Source of the DNA: Nostocoides sp039812405
GTDB lineage: Bacteria; Actinomycetota; Actinomycetes; Actinomycetales; Dermatophilaceae
DNA length: 13,375 bases
Reading direction: 5' to 3'
Assembly (NCBI GenBank): GCA_039812405.1
Contig: JBDIAL010000088.1
Coordinates: 1 to 13,375 of the forward strand
Shown in pieces: positions 5,691-13,001 of this stretch (position 1 is its first letter; each line of letters begins with the position of its first letter). A program made the translations under genes and the position numbers. A model generated the notes under the pieces. That model was not told the DNA's origin. It did no database searches and saw only the letters and a list, made by a program, of their open reading frames with translations.

Positions 5691-7955
5691 ATGACCATGG
5701 TGTGGGGTGGGATGTTCCGTCGTCGGGTCGCGAGCGTCGCAGCGGTCGCAGCGGCCGGAGGGATGCTCGTCCTCGCCCCACCGGGCCATGCGGCGACCTC
5801 GGCACCCTCGGCCCTCGCGGCGTCGTCGACGGCGAGCGCGGGCGCCGCGTCGTCCCAGCCCCTCGCCGGCTCGCCGGCGGCGACGCCCCGCGACATCACC
5901 CTCATCACCGGTGACCGCGTCCACGTGACGAGGTCCGGGGCCCGGACCACCGCCACGGTCGTCCACGCGGCGAGCTCGGGCCCGGCGGCCGTCGTGACGA
6001 CGATGCGGCTCGGCGACCGGTCGTTCGTCGTCCCTGCCGTGGCACGGCCCTATCTCGGCCGGTTCCTCGACCCCTCGCTCTTCGACGTCTCCGACGCCGC
6101 GGGAGGCTCGACGGTCCGGGTCGACATCGCATACACCGGCTCGGCCCGGCCGTCGGTGCCGGGCGTGACGATCACCTCGGCGGCCGCCGGGCACGCGAGC
6201 GGCTACCTCACCGCGACCTCTGCCGCGGCATTCGGCGCGGCCCTGACCAAGCAGGCCATCGCGGACAGCGCCGCGAACTGGCCGGCGCGGAGCACCCTCT
6301 TCGGCTCGGTGACGCGGATCTCGGCGCCCGGCTCGCCCTCGGACGCCCGGCCGAGCTATCCGATGAAGACGCTGACGATCCGGGCCACCGACCACCGCGG
6401 TGCCGCGCTGAACTACGCCTTCGGCTTCGTCCTCAACGCCGACGACGGCCGCCGGTTCATGGGCTACTTCGAGCTGGACCGAGGGGTGGCCAAGGTCAGC
6501 CTCCCGACCGGGCACTACCTCGTCGTGGGCTCCGAGGACCGCTACTCGGCCACGGCGTTCTCCTCCTGGGCCCTCGTCGCGGCCGACTACCGGGTCACCG
6601 GGTCCGGCCAGACGCTGCAGCTCGACGCGCGGAAGGCGACCGCCGCTCCCCGGGCCACGACCGCCGAGCCGGCCGCAGTGCAGGGCCTCATGGTCGACCT
6701 CCTCGGCGCCGACGCGAAGGGCTTCGCCGGGTTCGACTACGGGTTCGACGCGACACCGGGGCTCAGCCGGCTCTTCCTCCCGCCGACCCCGGCGCCGAAG
6801 CACGGGAGCCTGGTCGAGCAGGTGACCCTCAACGCCCAGGACACCTCACGGCCGGGCGGTCGGTACCGGTTCGACGGCGGCTGGTCGTCCCCTGGCATAC
6901 CGGCCGGCCAGACGCACCGCACGCCGCCCGTCGCGCGGATGGCGCGGATCGACACGACCTACTACGCCGACGAGCCGCACCGCGACGGCGGGACGGCGCG
7001 GGCCGTCTTCCTGCCCGGCTCCTTCTTCGTCTTCACGAACATCTACCCCGCCCGGATGCCGATGACGAGGGCGGAGTATGCCTTCGGGCCGCCCGGGACC
7101 TTCTACCAGGCCTCGGCGCTGGGCAACATCGACAGCCCGTACGACCCCGACTGGTTCGACCAGGACCCCCAGTACCTCGCCCCGGGCTCGCGGACCGCGA
7201 CGACCTGGCTGCGCGACCCGATCATCCAGGCGGCGGCCGACCCGGCGCCGGGCGCGGCCTTCCCCACCACCTACGCGTGTCGGACGGCGACCTCCCTGAC
7301 GCTCGCGCTGTTCCTCCTCGACAACGTGCCGAGCCACATCGGCGAGGTGTGGGGCAGCCCGTCGGGTGACCCGGTGGCCGAGTTCACGCTGACCCGCAAC
7401 GGCACGACGCTCGTCGACGACCTCGACGCCTGGGGGGCCATGGTCGACGTCCCCGCCGGCTCGGCGACCTATCGGGCCGTGTCGACGATCGACCGGACCC
7501 CGGCCCTGCCGAACCTGTCGATGACGACCCAGACCGACGTCACCTTCGTCTCGGGGGCCACGACGGGCCGGGCCACCCCGGCGAGCTGGTGGTGTCCGTC
7601 CGACGAGGGCAAGGGGTCGACCCTGCTGCCCGTCCTGCGCGCCCTCGTCGACCTCGGCGGGACGACGCACGGCACGGTCCCGGTCGGGCGCACGCCCTTC
7701 GACCTCCAGATCGGCTACCCGCAGGGCGCCGGCACCGCGTCGATCACCTCGGTCAGCGTCGAGGTGTCCCGCGACGGCCTCGGTACGTGGACCCCGGTCC
7801 CGGTCACCTCGGCGGGCGCGGGACACTGGACCGCCGCGTTCACGGCGACCTCGGCCGACCGTGGCCACACGATGGACCTGCGGATCAACGCGACGGATGC
7901 CGCCGGCGGCATCCTCCACCAGACGACCACCCGCGCCTTCACGATCGGGAGCTGA
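5691..7955 (+). CDS. Large secreted protein with S8-protease-like N-terminus but no protease domain
   Basis: 754 residues. A basic n-region (FRRR, residues 9-12), a hydrophobic core and PPGHA-A give a signal peptide cut near residue 34. RDITLITGDRVHVT (~67-80) and YLGRFLDPSLFDVS (~119-132) resemble the N-terminal region of large actinobacterial subtilisin-like (S8) exoproteins. No Asp/His/Ser catalytic motifs, in particular no GTSMAAP, follow. Instead there are about 600 residues of apparent beta-sandwich domains rich in aromatic and Gly/Asp turns, ending in an Ig-like module (~685-750, VSVEVSRDGLGTWTPVPV). Two cysteines in the C-terminal half (TTYACRT, SWWCPSD) could form a disulfide. ATG 5691 has AGGGG 5 nt upstream; GTG 5685 and ATG 5697 are alternatives. 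It lies 2 nt before the S53 peptidase gene, so it is co-translated and probably works with it. Function unknown. Confidence 0.8.
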   Translation: MTMVWGGMFRRRVASVAAVAAAGGMLVLAPPGHAATSAPSALAASSTASAGAASSQPLAGSPAATPRDITLITGDRVHVTRSGARTTATVVHAASSGPAAVVTTMRLGDRSFVVPAVARPYLGRFLDPSLFDVSDAAGGSTVRVDIAYTGSARPSVPGVTITSAAAGHASGYLTATSAAAFGAALTKQAIADSAANWPARSTLFGSVTRISAPGSPSDARPSYPMKTLTIRATDHRGAALNYAFGFVLNADDGRRFMGYFELDRGVAKVSLPTGHYLVVGSEDRYSATAFSSWALVAADYRVTGSGQTLQLDARKATAAPRATTAEPAAVQGLMVDLLGADAKGFAGFDYGFDATPGLSRLFLPPTPAPKHGSLVEQVTLNAQDTSRPGGRYRFDGGWSSPGIPAGQTHRTPPVARMARIDTTYYADEPHRDGGTARAVFLPGSFFVFTNIYPARMPMTRAEYAFGPPGTFYQASALGNIDSPYDPDWFDQDPQYLAPGSRTATTWLRDPIIQAAADPAPGAAFPTTYACRTATSLTLALFLLDNVPSHIGEVWGSPSGDPVAEFTLTRNGTTLVDDLDAWGAMVDVPAGSATYRAVSTIDRTPALPNLSMTTQTDVTFVSGATTGRATPASWWCPSDEGKGSTLLPVLRALVDLGGTTHGTVPVGRTPFDLQIGYPQGAGTASITSVSVEVSRDGLGTWTPVPVTSAGAGHWTAAFTATSADRGHTMDLRINATDAAGGILHQTTTRAFTIGS

Positions 7956-7957
7956 CG

Positions 7958-9148
7958 ATGAGCCGAACCCGCACCGCCCTGCTCTCCCTCGCCGCCGCGG
8001 CGGCGACGGCCCTCGCCATGGGCCAGTCCGCGACGGCGGCCGTGTCCCCCACCGACACGGCGCACCCGTCGTGCGCCACCGCCCGAGCCGGTGAGGCCCG
8101 CTGCTTCTCGCAGTGGCGGGCCGCTCCGACCGCCCAGCGGACGGCCGCCACGGCCGGTGCCGCCGCCGGAGCCGCCGCGAAGCCCGCGGGCCACACCCCC
8201 GCGGACATCACCTCGGCATACCGGCTGACCGGCACGGGCGGATCGGGGGTGACCGTCGCCATCGTCGACGCCTACGACAACCCGAAGGTGGAGAAGGACC
8301 TCGCGACCTACCGCAAGACCTTCGGCCTGGCACCCTGCACGACGGCCAACGGCTGCTTCCGCAAGGTCAACCAGCGTGGCGGGACGACCCCTCCGAAGCG
8401 GGACGCCGGGTGGGGCGTGGAGATCGCCCTCGACGTGCAGGCCGTCTCGGCCGCCTGCCCGCGCTGCCGGATCCTGCTCGTCGAGGCGGACTCGCCGCGG
8501 TTCGCCGACCTCGGCACCGCCGTGAACCAGGCCGTCGCCCTCGGCGCGGACGTCGTGTCGAACTCCTACGGCGGTGACGAGGTGACCAGCTCCCGTCCGC
8601 TCGAGAAGCGGTACTACACCCACCCCGGCGTCGCGCAGGTCGTCTCCTCCGGGGACTACGGCTTCACGACGGCCCAGGTGCCGGCCGCCTACCCCGAGGC
8701 GATCGCGGTGGGCGGCACGACCCTGACCGGCCGGGCCGGGAGCTGGAAGGAGAAGGCGTGGGAGGGTGCCGGCAGCGGCTGCTCCGCGTGGTATGCCAAG
8801 CCCTCCTGGCAGCACGACGCCCACTGCGGGATGCGCACGATCGCCGACGTCTCGGCGGTCGCCGAGGACTACGCGGTCTACGACACCTTCGGGCTGGGGT
8901 CGGACAACGGCTGGATCGAGGTGGACGGCACGAGCGTCTCCTCCCCGCTCATCGCGGGCATGATCGGCCGGGCCGGCAACGCCGCGAAGCTGGACAGCGC
9001 CCGGTACATCTACCAGCACCGCGGCGGGCTGCACGACGTCGTCGGCGGCAGCAACGGGTTCTGCGGTGGCGACTACCTGTGCAAGGCCGTCACCGGCTAC
9101 GACGGGCCGACCGGCCTCGGCTCGCCTCGCGGGCTGTCGGCCCTGTAG
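7958..9148 (+). CDS. Secreted S53 (sedolisin) family serine-carboxyl peptidase
   Basis: 396 residues with a signal peptide (LLSLAAAAATALAMG, cut near residue 28). The catalytic fold starts at DITSAYRLTGTG and carries the full sedolisin set: Glu155 and Asp159 in GVEIALD, oxyanion Asp233 in SSGDYGF, and nucleophile Ser326 in DGTSVSSPLIAG. The GYDGPTGLGSPRG end matches the family's C-terminal calcium-site region. Sedolisins are endopeptidases, usually active at acidic pH, acting outside the cell. Only about 55 residues separate the signal peptide from the fold, against the long (~180-residue) propeptide of classical kumamolisins, so the usual prodomain is missing. Twelve cysteines, mostly in close pairs, suggest several disulfides. 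GGGAG at 7947-7951 gives a 6-nt spacer to ATG 7958. Second gene of the secreted pair; a strong terminator follows. Confidence 0.92.
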   Translation: MSRTRTALLSLAAAAATALAMGQSATAAVSPTDTAHPSCATARAGEARCFSQWRAAPTAQRTAATAGAAAGAAAKPAGHTPADITSAYRLTGTGGSGVTVAIVDAYDNPKVEKDLATYRKTFGLAPCTTANGCFRKVNQRGGTTPPKRDAGWGVEIALDVQAVSAACPRCRILLVEADSPRFADLGTAVNQAVALGADVVSNSYGGDEVTSSRPLEKRYYTHPGVAQVVSSGDYGFTTAQVPAAYPEAIAVGGTTLTGRAGSWKEKAWEGAGSGCSAWYAKPSWQHDAHCGMRTIADVSAVAEDYAVYDTFGLGSDNGWIEVDGTSVSSPLIAGMIGRAGNAAKLDSARYIYQHRGGLHDVVGGSNGFCGGDYLCKAVTGYDGPTGLGSPRGLSAL

Positions 9149-9172
9149 CACGGCCCCTGAACACCGAGCACG

Positions 9173-9218
9173 CCTCGGTCGCCGGTCCGCGCTGAGACGC
9201 GCGGACCGGCGACCGAGG
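9173..9218. terminator. 20-bp perfect-stem hairpin between convergent S53 and ptsI genes
   Basis: Arms 9173-9192 and 9199-9218 are exact reverse complements over 20 bp, with loop TGAGAC. It lies 24 nt after the peptidase stop and 41 nt beyond the ptsI stop, so it most likely ends both transcripts. There is no T-tract on either side. Confidence 0.8.
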
Positions 9219-9259
9219 GCCCGGGCCGGGTGTCGACCGTCGGGCTCGGGACGTGGCAG

Positions 9260-10951
9260 TCAGAGCAGCGAGGTGAGGGTCGCGTTGGCGGCCGCGTGGA
9301 CCGCGTCGTGCGCGTCCTGGGCACTGCGGGCGTCACGCGCGATCGCCGCGAGCCGCTGACACTCGGCGAGCGAGTGGAGCGACAGGGACAGCCGGACGAC
9401 CGGGACCTTGGACGGCGCCATCGACAGGCTCGACACCCCGAGCCCGGTGAGGACCAGGGCGAGCAGGGGGTCGCCCCCCGACTCACCGCATACGCCCATC
9501 GGGCGACCCGCCGTCGCCGCGCCGTCGCAGGCTGCGGCGATGATGTCGAGGACGGCCGGCTGCCACGGGTCGAGCAGGTCGGCCAGCTCGCCCTGCATCC
9601 GGTCGGCGGCCATGGTGTACTGCGCGAGGTCGTTGGTCCCGAGGCTGCCGAAGTCGACGTCGGCGAGGACGTGCCGGGCACGCACCGCGGCGGCCGGCAC
9701 CTCGATCATGACGCCGGCCTTGGGCAGGCCGTTCTCCCGGACCCGCCGCGCGAACCAGGCCGCCTCCTCCGCCGTCGCGATCATCGGCGCCATGACCCGG
9801 ACGTCGGCGCCGGTCTCCCGGGCGGCGATGGCCAGCGCCTCGAGCTGGGCGTCGAGCAGGTCGGGACGCTCCGCGGACAGCCGGATGCCCCGGCGGCCGA
9901 GGGCGGGGTTCTCCTCCGCCCCGAGGTCGGCGAAGGCGAGCGGCTTGTCGGCGCCCGCGTCGAGGGTGCGCACGACGACGCGACGGTCACCGAACGGCGC
10001 GAACACCCGGCGGTAGATGTCGGTCTGCTCCTCGACGGTCGGCGCGGTGTCGGAGGAGAGGAAGAGGAACTCGGTGCGGAACAGCCCCACCCCCTCGAGG
10101 TCCTGCGCGGCCGCCTCCTCGGCGTCCTTGGGGTTGCCGATGTTGGCGAGCAGGGCGACGGCGTGGTCGTCCGCGGTGCGGCCCGGGCCGGTGCTCCCGG
10201 CGAGGGCCGCGGTGCGGCGGGCCACCCGGGAGCGGAGCCGCTCGACGAGCCCGGGGTCGGGCTCGACGACCACCTCGCCGCCGTCGCCGTCGACGGCGAC
10301 GAGCGTGCCGGACGCGAGGGCGGTCGCGCCGGACGCCTGGACGACCGCCGGGATCCCCATCTGGGCGGCCAGGATCGCGGTATGGCTCGTCCGGCCGCCG
10401 CCCTGGGTGACGATGCCGAGGACGAGGGACCGGTCGAGGGTCGCCGTCTCGGCGGGGGCGAGGTCCTCGGCGACGAGGACCGACGGCTCGGTGAGGGTCG
10501 GGACGCCGGGCTCCGGCAGCCCCTGCACCCTCGCGACGGCACGGGCGCCGACGTCGCGCAGGTCGGTCACCCGCTCGGCGAAGTAGCCCCCGAGGGCCTC
10601 GAACTGGGCGGCGAACTGGTCGACCGCGCCCTCGATGGCCGTCGCGGGTCCGCTGCCACCCCGCAGGAGCGAGCCGGCCGCCTTGAGCAGGCCCTTGTCC
10701 CGGGCGATGAGGGCGGTGGCCCCGAGGATCTCCCGGGCGGTCCCGCCGGCCGCGGTGGCACGGGCCTCGAGGCTGTCGGCGACGGCCCCGAACGCGGCCC
10801 GCACCTGCTCGAGGGCCGCCTCCGGGTCGGTCGGCGCGGGCTCGCCGACCGGTGCCGCGACGGGTGGCTGGACGAGCACGACCGGACCGTAGGCGAGGCC
10901 GGCGCTCACCCCGATGCCGCGCATGCTCGTGTCCGTCGCTGCTCCGCTCAC
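9260..10951 (-). CDS. ptsI: PTS Enzyme I (phosphoenolpyruvate-protein phosphotransferase)
   Basis: 563 residues, full length for Enzyme I. It takes phosphate from PEP and passes it to HPr in the cytoplasm. N-terminal half: MRGIGVSAGLAYGPV, then an HPr-binding helical region and the swivelling His domain with GGGRTSHTAILAAQMG, active His190. C-terminal PEP-binding TIM barrel: VGLFRTEFLFL, DFGSLGTNDLAQYTMAADR, and VCGESGG with active Cys488. The usual CGEMAGD is CGESGGD here, a small change that keeps the catalytic Cys and Glu. GTG 10951 is chosen because AGGA lies about 7 nt upstream; ATG 10924 (residue 10) is a weaker alternative. It starts 10 nt after the ptsH stop, so the two form an operon. 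The Val before Cys488 uses the rare GTA codon within a GCATAC motif. Confidence 0.97.
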   Translation of the reverse strand: MSGAATDTSMRGIGVSAGLAYGPVVLVQPPVAAPVGEPAPTDPEAALEQVRAAFGAVADSLEARATAAGGTAREILGATALIARDKGLLKAAGSLLRGGSGPATAIEGAVDQFAAQFEALGGYFAERVTDLRDVGARAVARVQGLPEPGVPTLTEPSVLVAEDLAPAETATLDRSLVLGIVTQGGGRTSHTAILAAQMGIPAVVQASGATALASGTLVAVDGDGGEVVVEPDPGLVERLRSRVARRTAALAGSTGPGRTADDHAVALLANIGNPKDAEEAAAQDLEGVGLFRTEFLFLSSDTAPTVEEQTDIYRRVFAPFGDRRVVVRTLDAGADKPLAFADLGAEENPALGRRGIRLSAERPDLLDAQLEALAIAARETGADVRVMAPMIATAEEAAWFARRVRENGLPKAGVMIEVPAAAVRARHVLADVDFGSLGTNDLAQYTMAADRMQGELADLLDPWQPAVLDIIAAACDGAATAGRPMGVCGESGGDPLLALVLTGLGVSSLSMAPSKVPVVRLSLSLHSLAECQRLAAIARDARSAQDAHDAVHAAANATLTSLL

Positions 10952-10961
10952 GGCCGGGTCC

Positions 10962-11231
10962 TCACTCCGCGTCGAGGTCGGTGGACAGCAGCTCGACGAG
11001 CGAGTCGAGCGCCGCGTCGGCGCCGTCGCCCTCGGCGGACAGGACGACCTCCTCGCCGTGCTTGGCCCCGAGGGCCATGACGCCGAGGATGCTCGTCGCG
11101 TCGACGGGGTCGTCGCCGGGACGGGCGATCTCGACGTCGAGGCCCGTCGCGGAGGCGGCCTGGACGAAGAGGGCGGCCGGGCGGGCGTGCAGACCCACGG
11201 ACGAGGCGATGGTCACGGTGCGGGTGGACAT
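10962..11231 (-). CDS. ptsH: PTS phosphocarrier protein HPr
   Basis: 89 residues, standard HPr length. Active His15 lies in VGLHARPAA and receives phosphate from Enzyme I, then hands it to sugar-specific IIA domains. Ser47 in TSILGVMALGAKHG sits at the regulatory Ser46 position of Gram-positive HPr. No HPr kinase gene is in this window, and actinobacteria often do not use that site. ATG 11231 has AAGGAG 7 nt upstream (11239-11244, complement). It lies between fruA and ptsI and is separated from fruA by about 180 nt containing a hairpin. I found no convincing promoter in 11245-11370, though one is likely there because ptsHI usually have their own transcript. Confidence 0.97.
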   Translation of the reverse strand: MSTRTVTIASSVGLHARPAALFVQAASATGLDVEIARPGDDPVDATSILGVMALGAKHGEEVVLSAEGDGADAALDSLVELLSTDLDAE

Positions 11232-11372
11232 GGGTGGTCTCCTTCGAGATGGACGGGTTGTGATGCGGGTTCGGTATGCGGGTGTGCGGGCTGGGGCGAG
11301 TGCTGCGGCTGCGCCGGGACACCAGGGACGGGCGGTGCCGGACGACAGGACGTGCTGGACAACAGTAGGGGT

Positions 11373-11401
11373 CCGGCCGCCCTCGTGCAGAGGGCAGCCG
11401 G
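11373..11401 (-). terminator. Hairpin between fruA and ptsH
   Basis: CCGGC-C-GCCCTC (11373-11384) pairs with GAGGGC-A-GCCGG (11390-11401): 11 base pairs with one C/A mismatch and loop GTGCA. It begins 10 nt after the fruA stop in the direction of transcription. It fits a terminator or attenuator that lowers read-through from fruA into ptsHI. No strong T-tract follows. Confidence 0.55.
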
Positions 11402-11411
11402 AGAGCCCCCG

Positions 11412-13001
11412 TCAGCCGACGGTCACCGCCTCCGTGGCGGCGTCGTCGACGGCCACGCGGCCGTGGTCGCGCTGCTTGAGCGCGACGACGATCGCGGTCA
11501 TGACGACGACGCCGGCGGCGAGGGCCACGAGGAACAGCAGCGGCTTGCCGATGAGCGGCAGGACCCAGATCCCCCCGTGCGGGGCCCGCAGCGTCGCGCC
11601 GAAGGCCATGGCGAGGGCACCGGTGACGGCGGAGCCGACGACCGAGGAGGCCATGACGCGGACGGGGTCGGCGGCCGCGAACGGGATGGCGCCCTCGGAG
11701 ATGAAGGAGGCGCCGAGCAGCCAGGCGGCCTTGCCGTTCTCCCGCTCCGGCTCGGTGAACAGCTGGGGACGCACGGTCGTCGCGAGAGCCATGGCCAGCG
11801 GGGCGACCATCCCGGCGGCCATGACGGCGGCCATGATCTTCAGCGGCACCGAGTCGGTCGCCGTGCCGACGGCGGCCAGGCCGGTCGTCGCGAAGGTGTA
11901 GGCCGTCTTGTTGACCGGGCCACCGAGGTCGAAGCCCATCATGGCGCCGAGGATGAGGCCGAGGACGATCGCGCTGGAGCCGGTGAGGCCGTTGAGCCAG
12001 CTCGTCAGCTCGTTGAACAGCCAGGTGATCGGCCGGCCGATGACGACGATGAACAGGCCGGCGGTGATGAGCGTGGACAGCAGCGGGATGACGACGACGG
12101 GCATGACGCCCCGGACGCCCTTGTGCACCTTCCAGCCGGCGATCCACCGGGCGACGAAGCCGGCGAGGAAGCCGGTCGCGAGGCCGCCGAGGAAGCCGGC
12201 GCCCATCGTCGCGGCGATCGATCCGCCCACGAGGCCGGGGACGAGACCGGGCCGGTCGGCGATGGCGAAGGCGATGAAGGCGGACAGGATCGGCACGAGG
12301 AAGGCGAAGGCTGCCGACCCGATGAGGAAGAACAGCGCCGCCCAGTCCATGCCGTTCGTGGGACTGAAGTGGTTCTGGAGGAGGACGACGTTGTCGAGGG
12401 CCTTGCCCGGGTCGAGCGTGAAGTTCTTCGTCACGTCGATGGCGCCGGTCTTGCCGCCCGCGACCTGGGCGATCATGAACGAGATGGCGATCATGATGCC
12501 GCCGGCGGCGACGAAGGGGATCATGTACGACACACCGGTCATGAGCCACTGCCGGATCTTCGTGCCGACCCCGACGCCGCTCTCGACCTTCGTCGTGAGC
12601 GCGCTGCTCGAGGCGGCCGCCGCGGCCGCGGCCCGGGCCGGGTCGGCCTTCCACTCGGCGGCCGCGGCGGCCGCCTGGGCGATGAGGCCGGGACCGTCGC
12701 TGATGGCCTTCTTGACCCCGACGTCGATCGTCGGCTTGCCGGCGAACCGGCCCTTGTCGCGGACCTCGAGGTCGTGGGCGAAGATGACGGCGTCGGCCGC
12801 GGCGATCTCGGCGGGGGTGAGCGGCGTCGACCCGGCCGAGCCCTGCGTCTCCACCTTCATGACGTGGCCGGCGGCCTTGGCGGCGTTCTCCAGCGACTCC
12901 GCGGCCATGTAGGTGTGGGCGATGCCGGTCGGGCAGGACGTGACCCCGACGAAGGTGAGGCCGCCGGAGGCGAACCACCGTCGCTGTCGGAGCTGGTCCA
13001 C
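11412..13001 (-). CDS. fruA: Fructose-type PTS permease, IIB-IIC part (5' end lost at a junction)
   Basis: Imports and phosphorylates fructose (or a related sugar) at the membrane. IIB opens with TFVGVTSCPTGIAHTYMAAE; the phosphocysteine codon is 12933-12935. An Ala-rich linker leads to IIC, with about ten membrane helices and fructose-IIC hallmarks: MGFDLGGPVNKTAYTF, FISEGAIPFAAADPVRVMAS and RAPHGGIWVLP. Recognisable homology stops at about 12960 (GGLTF). Upstream, the frame is open to 13169 but is merely the complement of a plus-strand sensor gene. The end given, 13001, is the nearest in-frame GTG, not a trusted start. Actinobacterial FruA usually carries an N-terminal IIA domain, which is absent here. 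Either a separate IIA exists or the gene is truncated by rearrangement or misassembly. The gene is followed by a hairpin, then ptsH and ptsI. Confidence 0.85.
   Translation of the reverse strand: MDQLRQRRWFASGGLTFVGVTSCPTGIAHTYMAAESLENAAKAAGHVMKVETQGSAGSTPLTPAEIAAADAVIFAHDLEVRDKGRFAGKPTIDVGVKKAISDGPGLIAQAAAAAAEWKADPARAAAAAAASSSALTTKVESGVGVGTKIRQWLMTGVSYMIPFVAAGGIMIAISFMIAQVAGGKTGAIDVTKNFTLDPGKALDNVVLLQNHFSPTNGMDWAALFFLIGSAAFAFLVPILSAFIAFAIADRPGLVPGLVGGSIAATMGAGFLGGLATGFLAGFVARWIAGWKVHKGVRGVMPVVVIPLLSTLITAGLFIVVIGRPITWLFNELTSWLNGLTGSSAIVLGLILGAMMGFDLGGPVNKTAYTFATTGLAAVGTATDSVPLKIMAAVMAAGMVAPLAMALATTVRPQLFTEPERENGKAAWLLGASFISEGAIPFAAADPVRVMASSVVGSAVTGALAMAFGATLRAPHGGIWVLPLIGKPLLFLVALAAGVVVMTAIVVALKQRDHGRVAVDDAATEAVTVG

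Larger units (their letters stand above)
189..11279. repeat. Dispersed word GCATAC/GTATGC (octamer core GGCATACC), 15 copies
   Basis: Copies start at 189, 522, 630, 1508, 1702, 2284, 2854, 2905, 6129, 6895, 7076, 8216, 8791, 9488 and 11274. Nine read GCATAC on the plus strand and six read GTATGC. Seven have the full GGCATACC. They occur in seven different genes and one intergenic region, in several reading frames. None is seen in the MFS gene (3806-5521) or in fruA. Confidence 0.6.

Noticed and set aside
10921..10926. GCATGC as a palindromic relative of the GCATAC word
   Set aside because: Only one copy seen and no GTATAC, so the enriched word is the non-palindromic form; it overlaps an ATG codon in ptsI by chance.
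9230..11080. Plus-strand open frame of 616 codons opposite ptsI and ptsH
   Set aside because: Antisense shadow of a well-conserved Enzyme I; no recognisable domain.
12603..12680. Ala-codon repeats (gcggccgc-like) as a possible tandem repeat or regulatory element
   Set aside because: They encode the flexible Ala-rich IIB-IIC linker of FruA, a normal low-complexity feature.
10948..12978. Minus-strand open frame of 676 codons overlapping ptsH and fruA out of frame
   Set aside because: Arg/His/Gly-rich low-complexity translation; the membrane protein in the alternate frame is clearly FruA.
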